Assembly (NCBI GenBank): GCA_902634515.1
Contig: CACPKH010000001.1
Location: forward strand, 62,001 to 126,000
Source of the DNA: an uncultured Prochlorococcus sp.
Lineage (GTDB): Bacteria; Cyanobacteriota; Cyanobacteriia; PCC-6307; Cyanobiaceae
Length of the DNA: 64,000 nt
Reading direction: 5' to 3'
Below, piece by piece: positions 45,572 to 54,397 of the stretch. The notes beneath the pieces were generated by a model. The model was not told the origin of the DNA. It ran no database searches and worked only from the letters and a program-made list of their open reading frames with translations. Position 1 is the first letter of the stretch. Each line of letters begins with the position of its first letter. Both the position numbers and the translations under genes were made by a program.

Positions 45572-45742
45572 ATGTCAAAGGAATTTTCAAAAGAATCACT
45601 ATATTCTTCATGCCCATTATGGATAACAGAAATTTGCAGTACAAATTCTAATATTCGAGTTCATATGGCTAGCCCTTTTCGTAACTTGTCAGGAATGAAA
45701 ATAATTCAAATGGATAACTTATTTTCGAAAAGATGCTTCTGA
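45572..45742 (+). CDS. Doubtful small hypothetical protein
   Basis: 56 codons from ATG 45572: MSKEFSKESLYSSCPLWITE, then HMASPFRNLSGMKIIQMDNL and KRCF. No domain and no membrane segment; codon use is AT-rich but unremarkable. It could be real or a chance frame. The surrounding 45300-45879 holds nothing else I can support. Confidence 0.35.
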   Translation: MSKEFSKESLYSSCPLWITEICSTNSNIRVHMASPFRNLSGMKIIQMDNLFSKRCF

Positions 45743-45879
45743 CCTTCATATAAGCAAGAACTTAAAAAAAAATTATGCGAATGATTTTTATTTGTAATAT
45801 AAGCTTCATCCTGAACTAAAAAATATCACTCGAAAAGTAAAGCCTTTCTGGGATAATTATTACAGCATTAAATATTCAC

Positions 45880-46020
45880 ATGACAGCTTCTGAGATTCAG
45901 ATGGTAAGTGAGTCAATTGCACTTCACCCTCCAGTAGTTATCTTTACACTTTGCATATTTATGTATATTAGAGGAAAGATGTTAGAAAAAAAATCACCTC
46001 GAAGGGTATTATCTGAATGA
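45880..46020 (+). CDS. Tiny single-helix membrane protein
   Basis: 46 residues: MTASEIQMVSESIALHPPVV, a helix (VVIFTLCIFMYIRG), then a basic tail (KMLEKKSPRRVLSE). The pattern, acidic outside and basic inside, is reasonable for a small membrane protein. No match recognised. It is followed by the two-helix gene at 46074 on the same strand. Confidence 0.5.
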   Translation: MTASEIQMVSESIALHPPVVIFTLCIFMYIRGKMLEKKSPRRVLSE

Positions 46021-46073
46021 AAATTAAGTGATTTCTAAGCTTATAATTGGGTTCTTATAACTATCTTCTAGTC

Positions 46074-46433
46074 ATGGAATTCTTTAGATATTTCCTTTTT
46101 GGGATTACTGGACTCAGCATGATCTTCTGGGTATGTGTTATTGCTTTATGGCATACATATATGTTCCCAAGGTTATTTTCTGAAGACTACCTTGAAACTA
46201 ACAATTCCTCTATCCTTAAGGCCTCTGCCTCTTCTATTATCAGGCCTTCTGGATTAATTGATAGAGGTAAGTATTCGTATAAATCTTTTGTAATAGCAGA
46301 TTTTAATAAAGTTGAATTAGGTTATGGAGTGAACAGATTTTTCACTCTTATATTATTTAGTTTAGGCATAATGTCATTCATATTAATCACTTATGGATTA
46401 CATAGTGGCATGATGCTTTATGGGATTGAATAG
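46074..46433 (+). CDS. Two-helix membrane protein, unknown
   Basis: 119 residues from ATG 46074 (MEFFRYFLFGITGLSMIFWV); an upstream start at 46047 would add nine residues and is less likely. Helix 1 is about 5-30 and helix 2 about 92-112 (FFTLILFSLGIMSFILITYG). The loop between is soluble, with SSIIRPSGLIDRGKYSYKSF. No family recognised. Confidence 0.65.
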   Translation: MEFFRYFLFGITGLSMIFWVCVIALWHTYMFPRLFSEDYLETNNSSILKASASSIIRPSGLIDRGKYSYKSFVIADFNKVELGYGVNRFFTLILFSLGIMSFILITYGLHSGMMLYGIE

Positions 46434-46571
46434 AAATTGAAAATTTCTTATAATATGAGTTAATAATAAATATTAGCTACATTTATTGATCTGTATAAAA
46501 TTTAGAAGATTTTTTCAAATCCCAATTAATTGAATTAGGATGCATATCTATATTTTTACTTATAAGAGGAA

Positions 46572-46748
46572 ATGTTTGTTTTGTTTGGCATTGCTTATTC
46601 TCTTAGCCCAATTGAAATTGGAGTAATTGCTTTTACAGGAATAGGTTTTTTAGTAATGTTTGGCATAAGTTCGGCAAGAGGAGGTTATCAGGACTTAGTT
46701 GACACTACTTTAATGAATGATGAGATTAGGAGAAATAAAAAGAAATGA
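46572..46748 (+). CDS. Small membrane protein, unknown
   Basis: 58 residues: MFVLFGIAYSLSPIEIGVIA, continuing through a helix (FTGIGFLVMFGISSA), then a charged tail (RGGYQDLVDTTLMNDEIRRN). It ends one base before the convergent gene at 46750. No match recognised. Confidence 0.58.
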   Translation: MFVLFGIAYSLSPIEIGVIAFTGIGFLVMFGISSARGGYQDLVDTTLMNDEIRRNKKK

Positions 46749-46749
46749 T

Positions 46750-47247
46750 TTATACTTTTTTACCTTTTAATATAAATTTTCTACATTCATTTATTATAAA
46801 ACCTGTTTTTTCATACAAATGAATTCTATTTCTTTTTTGTTCTATGCCATAAGGATTTGTAAATATAGAAAATAGTATTCTTATAAATCTAAGAAGATTT
46901 TTTTTAGTATTGCCTTTAAAATCTATTGGCTTCCTAAGTTCTTCTAATGTTGAAGAATTAAATATTTTCTCTTCACTAAATTTTAAAAGAACTTTTTCTT
47001 TCTCTTCTAGATTTATGCAATCAAGTATTATTTTTAGACCCTTAATAGAATCTGCATCCCCTCTATTTATTTCTATGATAATGCTTTGGAAAAGATTCTC
47101 CCACTTATAAGGCTCTTTAATAAAAAGGTAGGATATTTTTGATTCTTTATTTGTCTTTGATATGCGATTAGTCTCATCATTTTGATTTTGCTCAGAAGAC
47201 CAATATTCATATAGTGGGGATAACCTTTTGATGCTTTTTAAGTCCAT
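46750..47247 (-). CDS. Hypothetical protein linked to purT
   Basis: 165 residues, very AT-rich in codons, lysine/isoleucine-rich and helical: LFQSIIIEINRGDADSIKGL, then NLLRFIRILFSIFTNPYGIE. No domain is recognised. It starts one base after the purT stop on the same strand, so it is probably translated from the same mRNA, but nothing links it to purine synthesis by sequence. Confidence 0.65.
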   Translation of the reverse strand: MDLKSIKRLSPLYEYWSSEQNQNDETNRISKTNKESKISYLFIKEPYKWENLFQSIIIEINRGDADSIKGLKIILDCINLEEKEKVLLKFSEEKIFNSSTLEELRKPIDFKGNTKKNLLRFIRILFSIFTNPYGIEQKRNRIHLYEKTGFIINECRKFILKGKKV

Positions 47248-47248
47248 A

Positions 47249-48430
47249 CTAGTATTTAGGGGATGAACCTTTAATCACCTTAACAACTGAAGCACTTTGA
47301 TCAGCTTTTTCCCTTGCTTCTTTAATGGTTTCTCCATTTGCAAGGCTGACTCCCATACGTCTATTCTTTTTACATGAATTCTTTCCAAAAATTAATAGAT
47401 TGGTATCTTTTTCTTTCAGAGCTTGCTCTATTCCAGTATAAGCAACATATTTAAAATTCTCTTGAGCCAAAATAACTCTGCTCGCTGAAGGCTTCTTGAT
47501 AATTATTTCTGGTATAGGTATACCTAATATCGCTCTTATATGAAGTTCAAATTCATTTATATTTTGGCTTATCACTGTTACAAGGCCTGTATCATGAGGC
47601 CTTGGAGAAAGTTCAGAGAAGATTACTTTATCTTTAGATATAAAGAACTCTACTCCAAATATCCCAACGCCTCCAAGATTTTCTGTAATTTCAGAAGCTA
47701 TTGCTTTGGCTTTATCTAACTGTTCTCTTTTAATCTCAGCTGGTTGCCAACTACATCGATAATCCCCATCAACTTGTTCATGCCCTATAGGAGGACAAAA
47801 TATTATTGAACCATCTTTTTGTCTTATTGTTAGTAATGTAATCTCTAAATCAAATTTTATATATTCTTCAATAATTACTTTTTGGGATTTACCTCTTGAC
47901 TCTTCTATTGCCTTATCCCAAGCATTACTCAAATCATTGGGTTCAAAAACTATACTTTGCCCTTTGCCTGATGAACTCATTACAGGCTTAACAAAAAGAG
48001 GAAAGCCAATGCTTTTAGATACATTTACAAGCTCATCTTTACTCGAAGCATATTCATAATTAGCAGTATTAACCTTTAGTTCTTTTGATGCTAAGTCTCT
48101 AACTTTGTCTCTATTCATAGTTATTTTAGTTGCTCTAGCAGTTGGGATTATTGTTAGCCCTTCATCTTCAAGTTCTTCTAAGGCATCTACAGCAAGAGCT
48201 TCAATCTCTGGTATTACAGCATCAGGTTTATATTTTCTAATTATATTTTGAAGTTTTCTGGGTTCACTCATATCAAATACTTCAGAAATATCTGATACTT
48301 GCATTGCAGGAGCATTTGGATATCGATCACATGCAATTATTGTGCAACCAATTCTTTTCGCAGCTATTGCCACTTCCTTGCCAAGTTCTCCACTGCCTAA
48401 AAGCATTAAGACTTTTGGATGAATAGTCAT
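47249..48430 (-). CDS. purT: Formate-dependent GAR transformylase (glycinamide ribonucleotide transformylase 2)
   Basis: 393 residues, ATP-grasp. The N-terminal VLMLLGSGELGKEVAIAAKR binds GAR. GFPLFVKPVMSSSGKGQSIV is the ATP-binding lysine and glycine-rich loop, GIFGVEFFISKDKVIFSELS, then PRPHDTGLVT, holds the metal-binding Glu and the product site. It converts GAR plus formate plus ATP to formyl-GAR, an alternative to the folate-dependent PurN. The hypothetical gene at 46750 follows immediately. Confidence 0.97.
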   Translation of the reverse strand: MTIHPKVLMLLGSGELGKEVAIAAKRIGCTIIACDRYPNAPAMQVSDISEVFDMSEPRKLQNIIRKYKPDAVIPEIEALAVDALEELEDEGLTIIPTARATKITMNRDKVRDLASKELKVNTANYEYASSKDELVNVSKSIGFPLFVKPVMSSSGKGQSIVFEPNDLSNAWDKAIEESRGKSQKVIIEEYIKFDLEITLLTIRQKDGSIIFCPPIGHEQVDGDYRCSWQPAEIKREQLDKAKAIASEITENLGGVGIFGVEFFISKDKVIFSELSPRPHDTGLVTVISQNINEFELHIRAILGIPIPEIIIKKPSASRVILAQENFKYVAYTGIEQALKEKDTNLLIFGKNSCKKNRRMGVSLANGETIKEAREKADQSASVVKVIKGSSPKY

Positions 48431-48476
48431 TTCTTGTTCTTAGTCTTTGACAATAGTCTCATGATTTAATGAAAAT

Positions 48477-48692
48477 ATGGGATTAGACCAATTAAAATCT
48501 TTTCTTCAAAAAATGCAGTCTGAGCCTACCCTGAAAGCGCAAGTGCTTGCTGCTTCAACGGCTGATGATGTTGCACAAATAGCTTTGAAGCTTGGATTTG
48601 AATTTTCAGGTGATGAGCTACTTAGGTTTTCCGGAAAGAAAGTTGGCAAGGTGACTGTTCGAAAAAATGATGTACCAGGAGAATATAATTAG
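48477..48692 (+). CDS. Nif11-domain protein 1
   Basis: 71 residues. LDQLKSFLQKMQSEPTLKAQ and VLAASTADDVAQIALKLGFE are the Nif11/N11P helices (LxxFLxxxxxDPxLxxxLxxA, then A-x-x-x-GF). In some bacteria such domains are leaders of ribosomal peptides. Here the C-terminal part (FSGKKVGKVTVRKNDVPGEY) has no Gly-Gly cleavage site and no Cys/Ser/Thr-rich core, so a stand-alone role is more likely. A second copy follows 48 bases on. Confidence 0.82.
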   Translation: MGLDQLKSFLQKMQSEPTLKAQVLAASTADDVAQIALKLGFEFSGDELLRFSGKKVGKVTVRKNDVPGEYN

Positions 48693-48740
48693 ATATATTA
48701 GATTTATCGTAGAGATAAATTTTTAAATTATTAAAAAATC

Positions 48741-48926
48741 ATGGCAGAAGAAGACTTAAAGAATTTTATTTTAAAAATTAAGGATTTAAATAAACTAGTT
48801 AAATCTTTAGAAGAAATACCTGGACGAAGAGAAGAGCTATCTTCTTGCAGAACACACGATGAAGTTGTTGAACTTGCCCAGACCTGGGGATTCAAAATTG
48901 GAAGAAGGTGGGGTGAAGAAAAATAA
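48741..48926 (+). CDS. Nif11-domain protein 2
   Basis: 61 residues: EEDLKNFILKIKDLNKLVKS, then SCRTHDEVVELAQTWGFKIG and RRWGEEK. It keeps the two-helix Nif11 layout (LxxFxxKI, then HDEVVELAxxWGF) but is more diverged than its neighbour at 48477. No peptide core follows the domain. Tandem arrangement suggests an old duplication. Confidence 0.75.
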   Translation: MAEEDLKNFILKIKDLNKLVKSLEEIPGRREELSSCRTHDEVVELAQTWGFKIGRRWGEEK

Positions 48927-49034
48927 AAAGTAGTTTTAAACCTAATCACAAACTAGTTAATTCAATTTTTTCTTTTCTGATATCTACCTTTAATTCTCTT
49001 CTCATGGTTAAAGTAAAGAAAATATTTCTCTAAC

Positions 49035-49202
49035 ATGGCTTGTTCAGAATTAACAGATCAACAGTTAACGGAGATTTGTGAGGATTGTTTTGTTTCTGTA
49101 AAAGAAGCATGCATGAAATTGCAGGAAAAAACAAAATGTTCCAATGATGTCATTGTAGAAATGCTTCTGAACGTAGTTGAATTTTATAAATTTCAAGAAT
49201 AA
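49035..49202 (+). CDS. Small Cys-containing hypothetical protein
   Basis: 55 residues: MACSELTDQQLTEICEDCFV, then SVKEACMKLQEKTKCSNDVI. Five Cys in 55 residues, helical, no membrane segment. The pattern resembles a short helix-turn-helix with Cys but no known motif is matched. The frame is complete with a clear ATG. Confidence 0.6.
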   Translation: MACSELTDQQLTEICEDCFVSVKEACMKLQEKTKCSNDVIVEMLLNVVEFYKFQE

Positions 49203-49337
49203 AAAAATAACTTTAAATTTAGATTTTTGATAAAGGCTTTTAAGGAAGCTCTAATAATCTACTTACGTATCAAAAGATACAATAAAGTGTCACAAGAATA
49301 CCTGGCACTATCTCAAAGACATAATAAAGTATATATA

Positions 49338-49352
49338 CCCATTTTTTGGGTA
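49338..49352 (+). promoter_or_regulatory. Small hairpin in the porin leader
   Basis: ACCCA, a five-T loop and TGGGT form a perfect 5-bp stem 16 bases before the porin start. It may protect the 5' end or tune translation of a very abundant mRNA; that is inference. No promoter could be assigned with confidence. Confidence 0.35.
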
Positions 49353-49368
49353 GTTGTGAGGAACCCTT

Positions 49369-50964
49369 ATGAAATTATTTCAGCGCTTGCTGGTTGCTCC
49401 TGCTGCGTTAGGTCTTTTGGCTCCTTTAGCTGCTAATGCAGCTGAAGTGAACATGAATGATCTTTCTCAGTTTTCAGGAAAGACTGCTTTACGCGCGCCT
49501 TCTAATGTTCAATTTTCTGATGTTGTACCAGGAGATTGGGCTTATACAGCTCTACAAAATTTAAGTGAGAGCTATGGCTGTGTAGACAATGCCTACACTC
49601 AAAGTCTTAAAAATGGCCAGGCTTTAACACGTTATGAAGCTGCAGCTTTAATTAATGCTTGCCTTGATAGTGGTCTTAGTGCAGATGCTCAAGGTTTAAC
49701 ACCTGAAGCAACTCGTTTGACCAATGAGTTTGGTTCAGAAATGGCGATCCTTAAAGGTCGTGTTGATGGACTTGAGTACAAGCTTAATGAGCTTAGTGCT
49801 GGTCAATTCTCATCTACAACCAAGCTTAAAGGCCATGTTAGCTTTAACACTTTGGCTTTAAGTGGTGTTGACGATAACACCGATGCGGAGATAGATGATG
49901 CTCTGCATATGACCTACCGTGCCAAGTATGACTTGTATACAAGTTTCACTGGTCAAGACCAGTTGTATACAAGAATCGTTACTGGTAATGGATCAAATTC
50001 TTGGAGTGAGGACACCTCTCATGGCCTTCACTTAAGTGATTCTTCTTCCAACGGCAATGCTGTAAAGGTTGACAAAATTTGGTATCAGTTCCCAGTTGGT
50101 GACTTCACCGTTTGGGCTGGTCCATTGGTAGAGAACTACTACATGCTTGCTAGTTCTCCTTCTATCTACAAGCCAATGCTTAAGCAATTCGCTTTAGGTG
50201 GAAACGCAGCTACTTATGGCTCAAGTACTAGTGGTGGTTTTGGTGTTGCATGGACACAGCCTGTAGAAGATAGATCTCAGCCTCGTTTTGCTGTTTCTAC
50301 TAACTACGTATCTAAAGGTTCTGCCGATTCCACTAAAGGCTTTGCAACACAAGAGGCTATTGGAAAATGGCTTTCTAAAGTTGAGTATGGCTCACCACGT
50401 TGGCAGGTATCTTTAGCTGTAGCTAAGCATTTCTGTAATACTAACGACTCTACTAATAGAAGATCTGGCACATCAGGCACTTATGAATGCTATGAGTGGG
50501 CTTCTTACTATGGTACTGACGCTGGTCACAAGACAACAGGCAACTCAACTGCTTATGCATTGAGAGCTTATTGGAAGCCAGAGGAAACTGGAATGGTTCC
50601 AGAAATTCAGCTTGGCTATGACTGGGTTAACGTTGATGAAGCCCATGGAGTAGCTCTCGCAACTGGTGATACAGAGGCAGCTGCTGCTTGGATGACTGGT
50701 TTCACTTGGAAGGATGCTCTTATTGACGGAAACAGACTTGCTCTTGCTTTCGGTCAACCACAAAGAGCTACTGAAATTGTTGGCGGCGGAACAGCTGATG
50801 CAGCTGAAGATGCCTTCACTTGGGAACTTTATTATGACTATAAAGTAACCGATGGTATTACTGTTACCCCAGCAATCTTTGGTGCTACAGATCGTCTAAA
50901 TGGCGCGTCTAATGATGCTGATGACTTCTTTGGTGGAATTCTTCAGACAACATTCAAGTTCTAA
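49369..50964 (+). CDS. Outer-membrane porin with SLH domain
   Basis: 531 residues. A signal peptide (LLVAPAALGLLAPLAANA, cleavage after residue 24) is followed by an S-layer-homology domain (SDVVPGDWAYTALQNLSESY, then RYEAAALINACLD), a short coiled coil (MAILKGRVDGLEYKLNEL) and a long beta-barrel ending in a terminal Phe (QTTFKF). This is the cyanobacterial SomA/iron-uptake porin type; the SLH domain binds peptidoglycan-linked polymer. Codon use is less AT-rich than in neighbours, consistent with high expression. A strong terminator follows. Confidence 0.95.
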   Translation: MKLFQRLLVAPAALGLLAPLAANAAEVNMNDLSQFSGKTALRAPSNVQFSDVVPGDWAYTALQNLSESYGCVDNAYTQSLKNGQALTRYEAAALINACLDSGLSADAQGLTPEATRLTNEFGSEMAILKGRVDGLEYKLNELSAGQFSSTTKLKGHVSFNTLALSGVDDNTDAEIDDALHMTYRAKYDLYTSFTGQDQLYTRIVTGNGSNSWSEDTSHGLHLSDSSSNGNAVKVDKIWYQFPVGDFTVWAGPLVENYYMLASSPSIYKPMLKQFALGGNAATYGSSTSGGFGVAWTQPVEDRSQPRFAVSTNYVSKGSADSTKGFATQEAIGKWLSKVEYGSPRWQVSLAVAKHFCNTNDSTNRRSGTSGTYECYEWASYYGTDAGHKTTGNSTAYALRAYWKPEETGMVPEIQLGYDWVNVDEAHGVALATGDTEAAAAWMTGFTWKDALIDGNRLALAFGQPQRATEIVGGGTADAAEDAFTWELYYDYKVTDGITVTPAIFGATDRLNGASNDADDFFGGILQTTFKF

Positions 50965-51000
50965 TTACTTACTTCAAGTTACTTAGTACTTTTAATATAA

Positions 51001-51033
51001 AAAGGCGGTCTATTATGACCGCCTTTTTTTATG
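51001..51033 (+). terminator. Intrinsic terminator after the porin gene
   Basis: AAAGGCGGTC (51001-51010), loop TATTAT, GACCGCCTTT (51017-51026), then a T run. A perfect 10-bp stem with a U tract, the strongest-looking terminator in the window. Confidence 0.93.
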
Positions 51034-51065
51034 AAAAAAATTTGTTTAGTTACTCGTTAAAACAT

Positions 51066-51305
51066 TTACCAGCAATTTTCTCCTTCTCCAACTGGTATAC
51101 ATATATCTTCTTTTTCAGCTTTCTTTTTAGCTTTTCTTGCTGCTTCATCCAAGGTACTTTCTGCATCTATTGCTTGGTCTGTGGTCCATTCCTTTAGTCC
51201 ACCCATATCATTTTCTTCAGCATGACCTAGGTCAGATTGCAATGTACTGCTTGCTAAAATAGCAGTCGCTGCTATGAATATCCCAACGGGAGATCTCTTG
51301 CTCAT
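51066..51305 (-). CDS. Small exported acidic protein
   Basis: 79 residues from ATG 51305 (MSKRSPVGIFIAATAILASS); an earlier in-frame start at 51365 is less likely. A signal peptide ends near LGHA-EEN (residue 29). The mature part is helical (TLDEAARKAKKKAEKEDICI) and ends PVGEGENCW with two Cys that could pair. Function unknown. It is convergent with the porin gene. Confidence 0.65.
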   Translation of the reverse strand: MSKRSPVGIFIAATAILASSTLQSDLGHAEENDMGGLKEWTTDQAIDAESTLDEAARKAKKKAEKEDICIPVGEGENCW

Positions 51306-51403
51306 ATAAATGAAGTAATTGAATTTAATTATAATCTTGGCTCTTACAAGCTTTTCTTGAAGCAATAAATATTACTTGTCTATGTATAGAATGACGCATC
51401 TAT

Positions 51404-52069
51404 TTAATCGCCTAGTCTCCTAAGGATATTGCCATATGCTTGAAATATTAAATCGAGTTCTGGAGATTGGCCATTTTTAGCAAGGATTCCTTTGGCGCCT
51501 GCATCAAGTCCAAAAAGAATACTTCTATCTTCATTGCTTCTTATATAACTATGAATCCATCCAACGCAAACTATTCTTTCTCCATTAGTAACTTTGTTAA
51601 CTGAATGCAAACTAGTACTTGGATAAAGAATTATTTGACCTGAATTTAATTTTACTTCTTCAGTTTTTTGAATGGTTTGTATGCATAATTCACCTCCTTG
51701 GTATTCATTCGAATTATTTAGAAAAATGGTAAAAGACAAATCACTCCTTCCTGTCTTCATATATGGATTGTCAATATGCATTCCATAGCCTTGGCTAGAA
51801 GATGTTCTTGTAAACATTAAACTGTGAATTTTTTTTGGGAGAGCGAAACTTTTGATTAACTGATCTGATTGAATTATTTTTATTATTTCCCCACAATGTT
51901 TAATTGAGGTATGTGAATCTTTGTTTAGCTGAAAGTTATTCTTTACCAATGAGGCATGAGATCCAGCTGTCTTTTTGCCATCCTCCCAGGAATCATTGTC
52001 CTTAAGAATTTCTGAAATAATTTCTTTTGATCTTTTGCTATCAACTAATTGATGTATTAAGTAATCCAT
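51404..52069 (-). CDS. PKHD-type Fe(II)/2-oxoglutarate hydroxylase
   Basis: About 221 residues from ATG 52069 (MDYLIHQLVD). The iron ligands are in YGMHIDNPYM (H-x-D) and LHSVNKV (His), and GERIVCVGWIHS holds the 2-oxoglutarate Arg. Family members (PiuC/YbiX type) are commonly iron-regulated and found with siderophore or iron-uptake genes; the divergent neighbour here is the iron-binding protein FutA. The substrate is unknown. Confidence 0.92.
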   Translation of the reverse strand: MDYLIHQLVDSKRSKEIISEILKDNDSWEDGKKTAGSHASLVKNNFQLNKDSHTSIKHCGEIIKIIQSDQLIKSFALPKKIHSLMFTRTSSSQGYGMHIDNPYMKTGRSDLSFTIFLNNSNEYQGGELCIQTIQKTEEVKLNSGQIILYPSTSLHSVNKVTNGERIVCVGWIHSYIRSNEDRSILFGLDAGAKGILAKNGQSPELDLIFQAYGNILRRLGD

Positions 52070-52204
52070 GGTTCGCAATAGAGATTTAAAATAGAATACC
52101 TAGAGAAACATTTGATACACATTAGCGTATAAATTTTTCATCGATAATACGTTCCGTCCCTCTTATATAAACTAATAATAGTCTTAAAACCTAATAAGGT
52201 TTCT

Positions 52205-53233
52205 ATGAAGAACTTAACTTCTTTAATTTCCTCAATTGTATTTGGATCCGTCTTAATTGGTTCAACTTTCTTGCAAAAAGTAGAAGGTGAAACTAGAGAG
52301 GTACTTGTTTACTCTGGCCGTCATTACAACACCGACCGTATGGTTTTCAAAGAGTTTGCAGAGGAAACAGGTATCCGAGTAAGACTTATAGAAGCTACTG
52401 GTATTTCATTAATAGAAAGACTTAAAAGAGAAGGAAAAAACTCTAATGCTGATGTTGTCTTATTAGTAGATGCAGCTCGCATAACTAATGCAGCTAAGCT
52501 TGGTCTTCTGCAGTCTTATAAATCCGAATTCTTAGAAAAAAATGTTCCGAACAATTATAAGGATCCTGAAGGAAGGTGGTACGCATTAACTAGGCGAGTA
52601 AGAGTCTTAGTAGTAAACCCAAAGAAGGTAGATTTAAATACAGTTAAAACTTATTCAGACCTTGCTGATCCAAGCTTAAAGGGTTTGGTTTGTCTAAGAA
52701 GAAGAGACAGTCCTTACAATCAATCATTGGTGGCTGATCAATTAGCTCTTAATGGTGAGGAGGCTACAAGGGTTTGGTTGGAAAATATGATTTCTAATGT
52801 TTCCCAGCCTTATTTCCCAGGAGATATAGGACTTACACGTGCTGTTGCTCAAGGAAAATGTGGAGTAGGAATTGTAAATCATTATTATGTAGCAAGAATG
52901 CTAGCAGGAGTAAATGGGCGAAGAGATACGAGATTTGCCAAGAAAGTAAAAGTTGTTACTCCTGACCCTGCCCATGTAAATGTAAGCGCGGGAGGCTTAG
53001 CTAAATATGCTAAAAACAAAACTGAGGCAATTAAATTATTAGAATTCTTAGCTTCTCCTACTGGAAGCAAAGGCTTAGCAGAGCCTACATATGAACACCC
53101 ATTAATAGGATTTAATAAGTCAGAAGAACTTAAAGGTTTTGGTACATTTAATCCAGATAAAGTAACAATTAGCCAATTGGGTCAATTTAATAGTAAGGCT
53201 ATAAATATGATGACTGAAGCTGGATGGGAATAA
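52205..53233 (+). CDS. futA: Iron(III) ABC transporter substrate-binding protein (FutA/IdiA)
   Basis: 342 residues with a signal peptide (SSIVFGSVLIGSTFLQKVEG). The mature protein has EVLVYSGRHYNTDRMVFKEF with the conserved metal-site His/Tyr, VNHYYVARMLAG with the Tyr pair, and AHVNVSAGGLAKYAKNK. It binds Fe(III), or in some forms protects photosystem II (IdiA role), as known for the family. The permease and ATPase genes are not in the window. The divergent region 52079-52204 should hold an iron-responsive operator, but I see no clear Fur box. Confidence 0.95.
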   Translation: MKNLTSLISSIVFGSVLIGSTFLQKVEGETREVLVYSGRHYNTDRMVFKEFAEETGIRVRLIEATGISLIERLKREGKNSNADVVLLVDAARITNAAKLGLLQSYKSEFLEKNVPNNYKDPEGRWYALTRRVRVLVVNPKKVDLNTVKTYSDLADPSLKGLVCLRRRDSPYNQSLVADQLALNGEEATRVWLENMISNVSQPYFPGDIGLTRAVAQGKCGVGIVNHYYVARMLAGVNGRRDTRFAKKVKVVTPDPAHVNVSAGGLAKYAKNKTEAIKLLEFLASPTGSKGLAEPTYEHPLIGFNKSEELKGFGTFNPDKVTISQLGQFNSKAINMMTEAGWE

Positions 53234-53249
53234 ATAATCAAGGCTTTAA

Positions 53250-53828
53250 TTATTTTACATCAAATGTCCATGAACCTATATAGCTAGAAGCATCCATGGC
53301 TCCAGTAGATTTTGCGTACCCATGGAATTGATACATTCCACTTGACCTTGGATTAAATAGCTTTATTACTACTGCATAAGCTTTATTGTCTACTGGTATA
53401 GGGCTATCAGGGAATACATCAATGGAAGTTTGATCTTTGCCAACTTCAATAACTGCAGGTATTTTATTAACACATCTTGTTTTATCTTGGAACCCACCGA
53501 TCTTTACTTCACATAAACTAATTTTCTTTTCCTTTAATGCTGCATCAAAATAATCAGGTAATTTAACTGTTATTTGTAAGATACCAGTTTTTCTTTCACT
53601 AGATCTCAAAAATAGATAATAAGTTGCTCTATCCATTTTTTCATTAGATGTTTGTAGCGTTTTAAGCTTCTTGAAACTTGGATCAGCATCCCATTGCAAC
53701 TCAAACATCCCTGGAGATGCATATGATTTTGTCAAAAATAAATTAGATGAAATTAATGAGCACATTAATAAAGTTGAAAAAAAGACACCTTTATAAAAAA
53801 CTCTTAACGGTAATTTTGGCCTAAACAT
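53250..53828 (-). CDS. DUF2808 family exported protein
   Basis: 192 residues. A signal segment (GVFFSTLLMCSLISSNLFLT) precedes the DUF2808 core: DRATYYLFLRSSERKTGILQ, TVKLPDYFDAALKEKKISLC and GSWTFDV at the end. The family is cyanobacterial, beta-rich and of unknown function, expected in the periplasm. It converges with futA with a 16-base gap. Confidence 0.85.
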   Translation of the reverse strand: MFRPKLPLRVFYKGVFFSTLLMCSLISSNLFLTKSYASPGMFELQWDADPSFKKLKTLQTSNEKMDRATYYLFLRSSERKTGILQITVKLPDYFDAALKEKKISLCEVKIGGFQDKTRCVNKIPAVIEVGKDQTSIDVFPDSPIPVDNKAYAVVIKLFNPRSSGMYQFHGYAKSTGAMDASSYIGSWTFDVK

Positions 53829-54169
53829 TAGTAAAGTTAGCTTTTGAAAAATTTATTATAGTGGCTTCTCACAATTTAGTAGTTCCAATAAACTAAAATC
53901 ACAGACTATTTATCATTGCTTTATCACCTGACTTTGCAAGTTGATTTACTAGCTATTAGAGGTTGTTTAAATTTAATAGGCTTTCGATTATTTCTTTATA
54001 TCAAAAAGTAGGAAAGATTTAACTAATCACTTTTACAGAAATTGTCTATTTAATATTCTAACGTAATTGTCTTTGTTGAAAAATAACTTTAGACTCTTTT
54101 CTCAAACCCTTGAAAGAACCTAAAAGGATAGTCTTTGGGATAAAATTTTGTATATAGAAAAAAATTCGA
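53829..54169 (+). other. Gene-free interval
   Basis: 341 AT-rich bases between the DUF2808 start and the end of the small gene at 54170. No open frame, tRNA or repeat is evident. It should contain the DUF2808 promoter near its left end. Confidence 0.55.
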
Positions 54170-54397
54170 CTAATTAATTCTTTCGATTGCTCTTAAGAAG
54201 AAAGCTCTCAAAGTTATATTTGTTAAGTCTGGAATGCTCCAAATTTCATTTGGGCTTTCATCTTTTTCGGCAATCCATTCTTTTAGTTCAGACTCAAGGG
54301 CAGATTTGTCTTTACCTTTAAGCTTATCAAGCCTTTTATTTAAGTCTTGCAATATAGGAGAGTCGCTTAAGCCTGAGCAGAAGTAGGTAGAAGTCAT
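54170..54397 (-). CDS. Small LKGKD-EWI-PDLT family protein
   Basis: 75 residues: DLNKRLDKLKGKDKSALESE, then LKEWIAEKDESPNEIWSIPD and LTNITLRAFFLRAIERIN. It is the most complete member of the family that includes 36625-36822 and 41572-41766. No membrane segment. Function unknown. Confidence 0.72.
   Translation of the reverse strand: MTSTYFCSGLSDSPILQDLNKRLDKLKGKDKSALESELKEWIAEKDESPNEIWSIPDLTNITLRAFFLRAIERIN

Noticed and set aside
48477-48926. Lanthipeptide (prochlorosin) precursors
   Set aside because: No Gly-Gly or Gly-Ala cleavage site, no Cys/Ser/Thr-rich core and no modification enzyme in the window.
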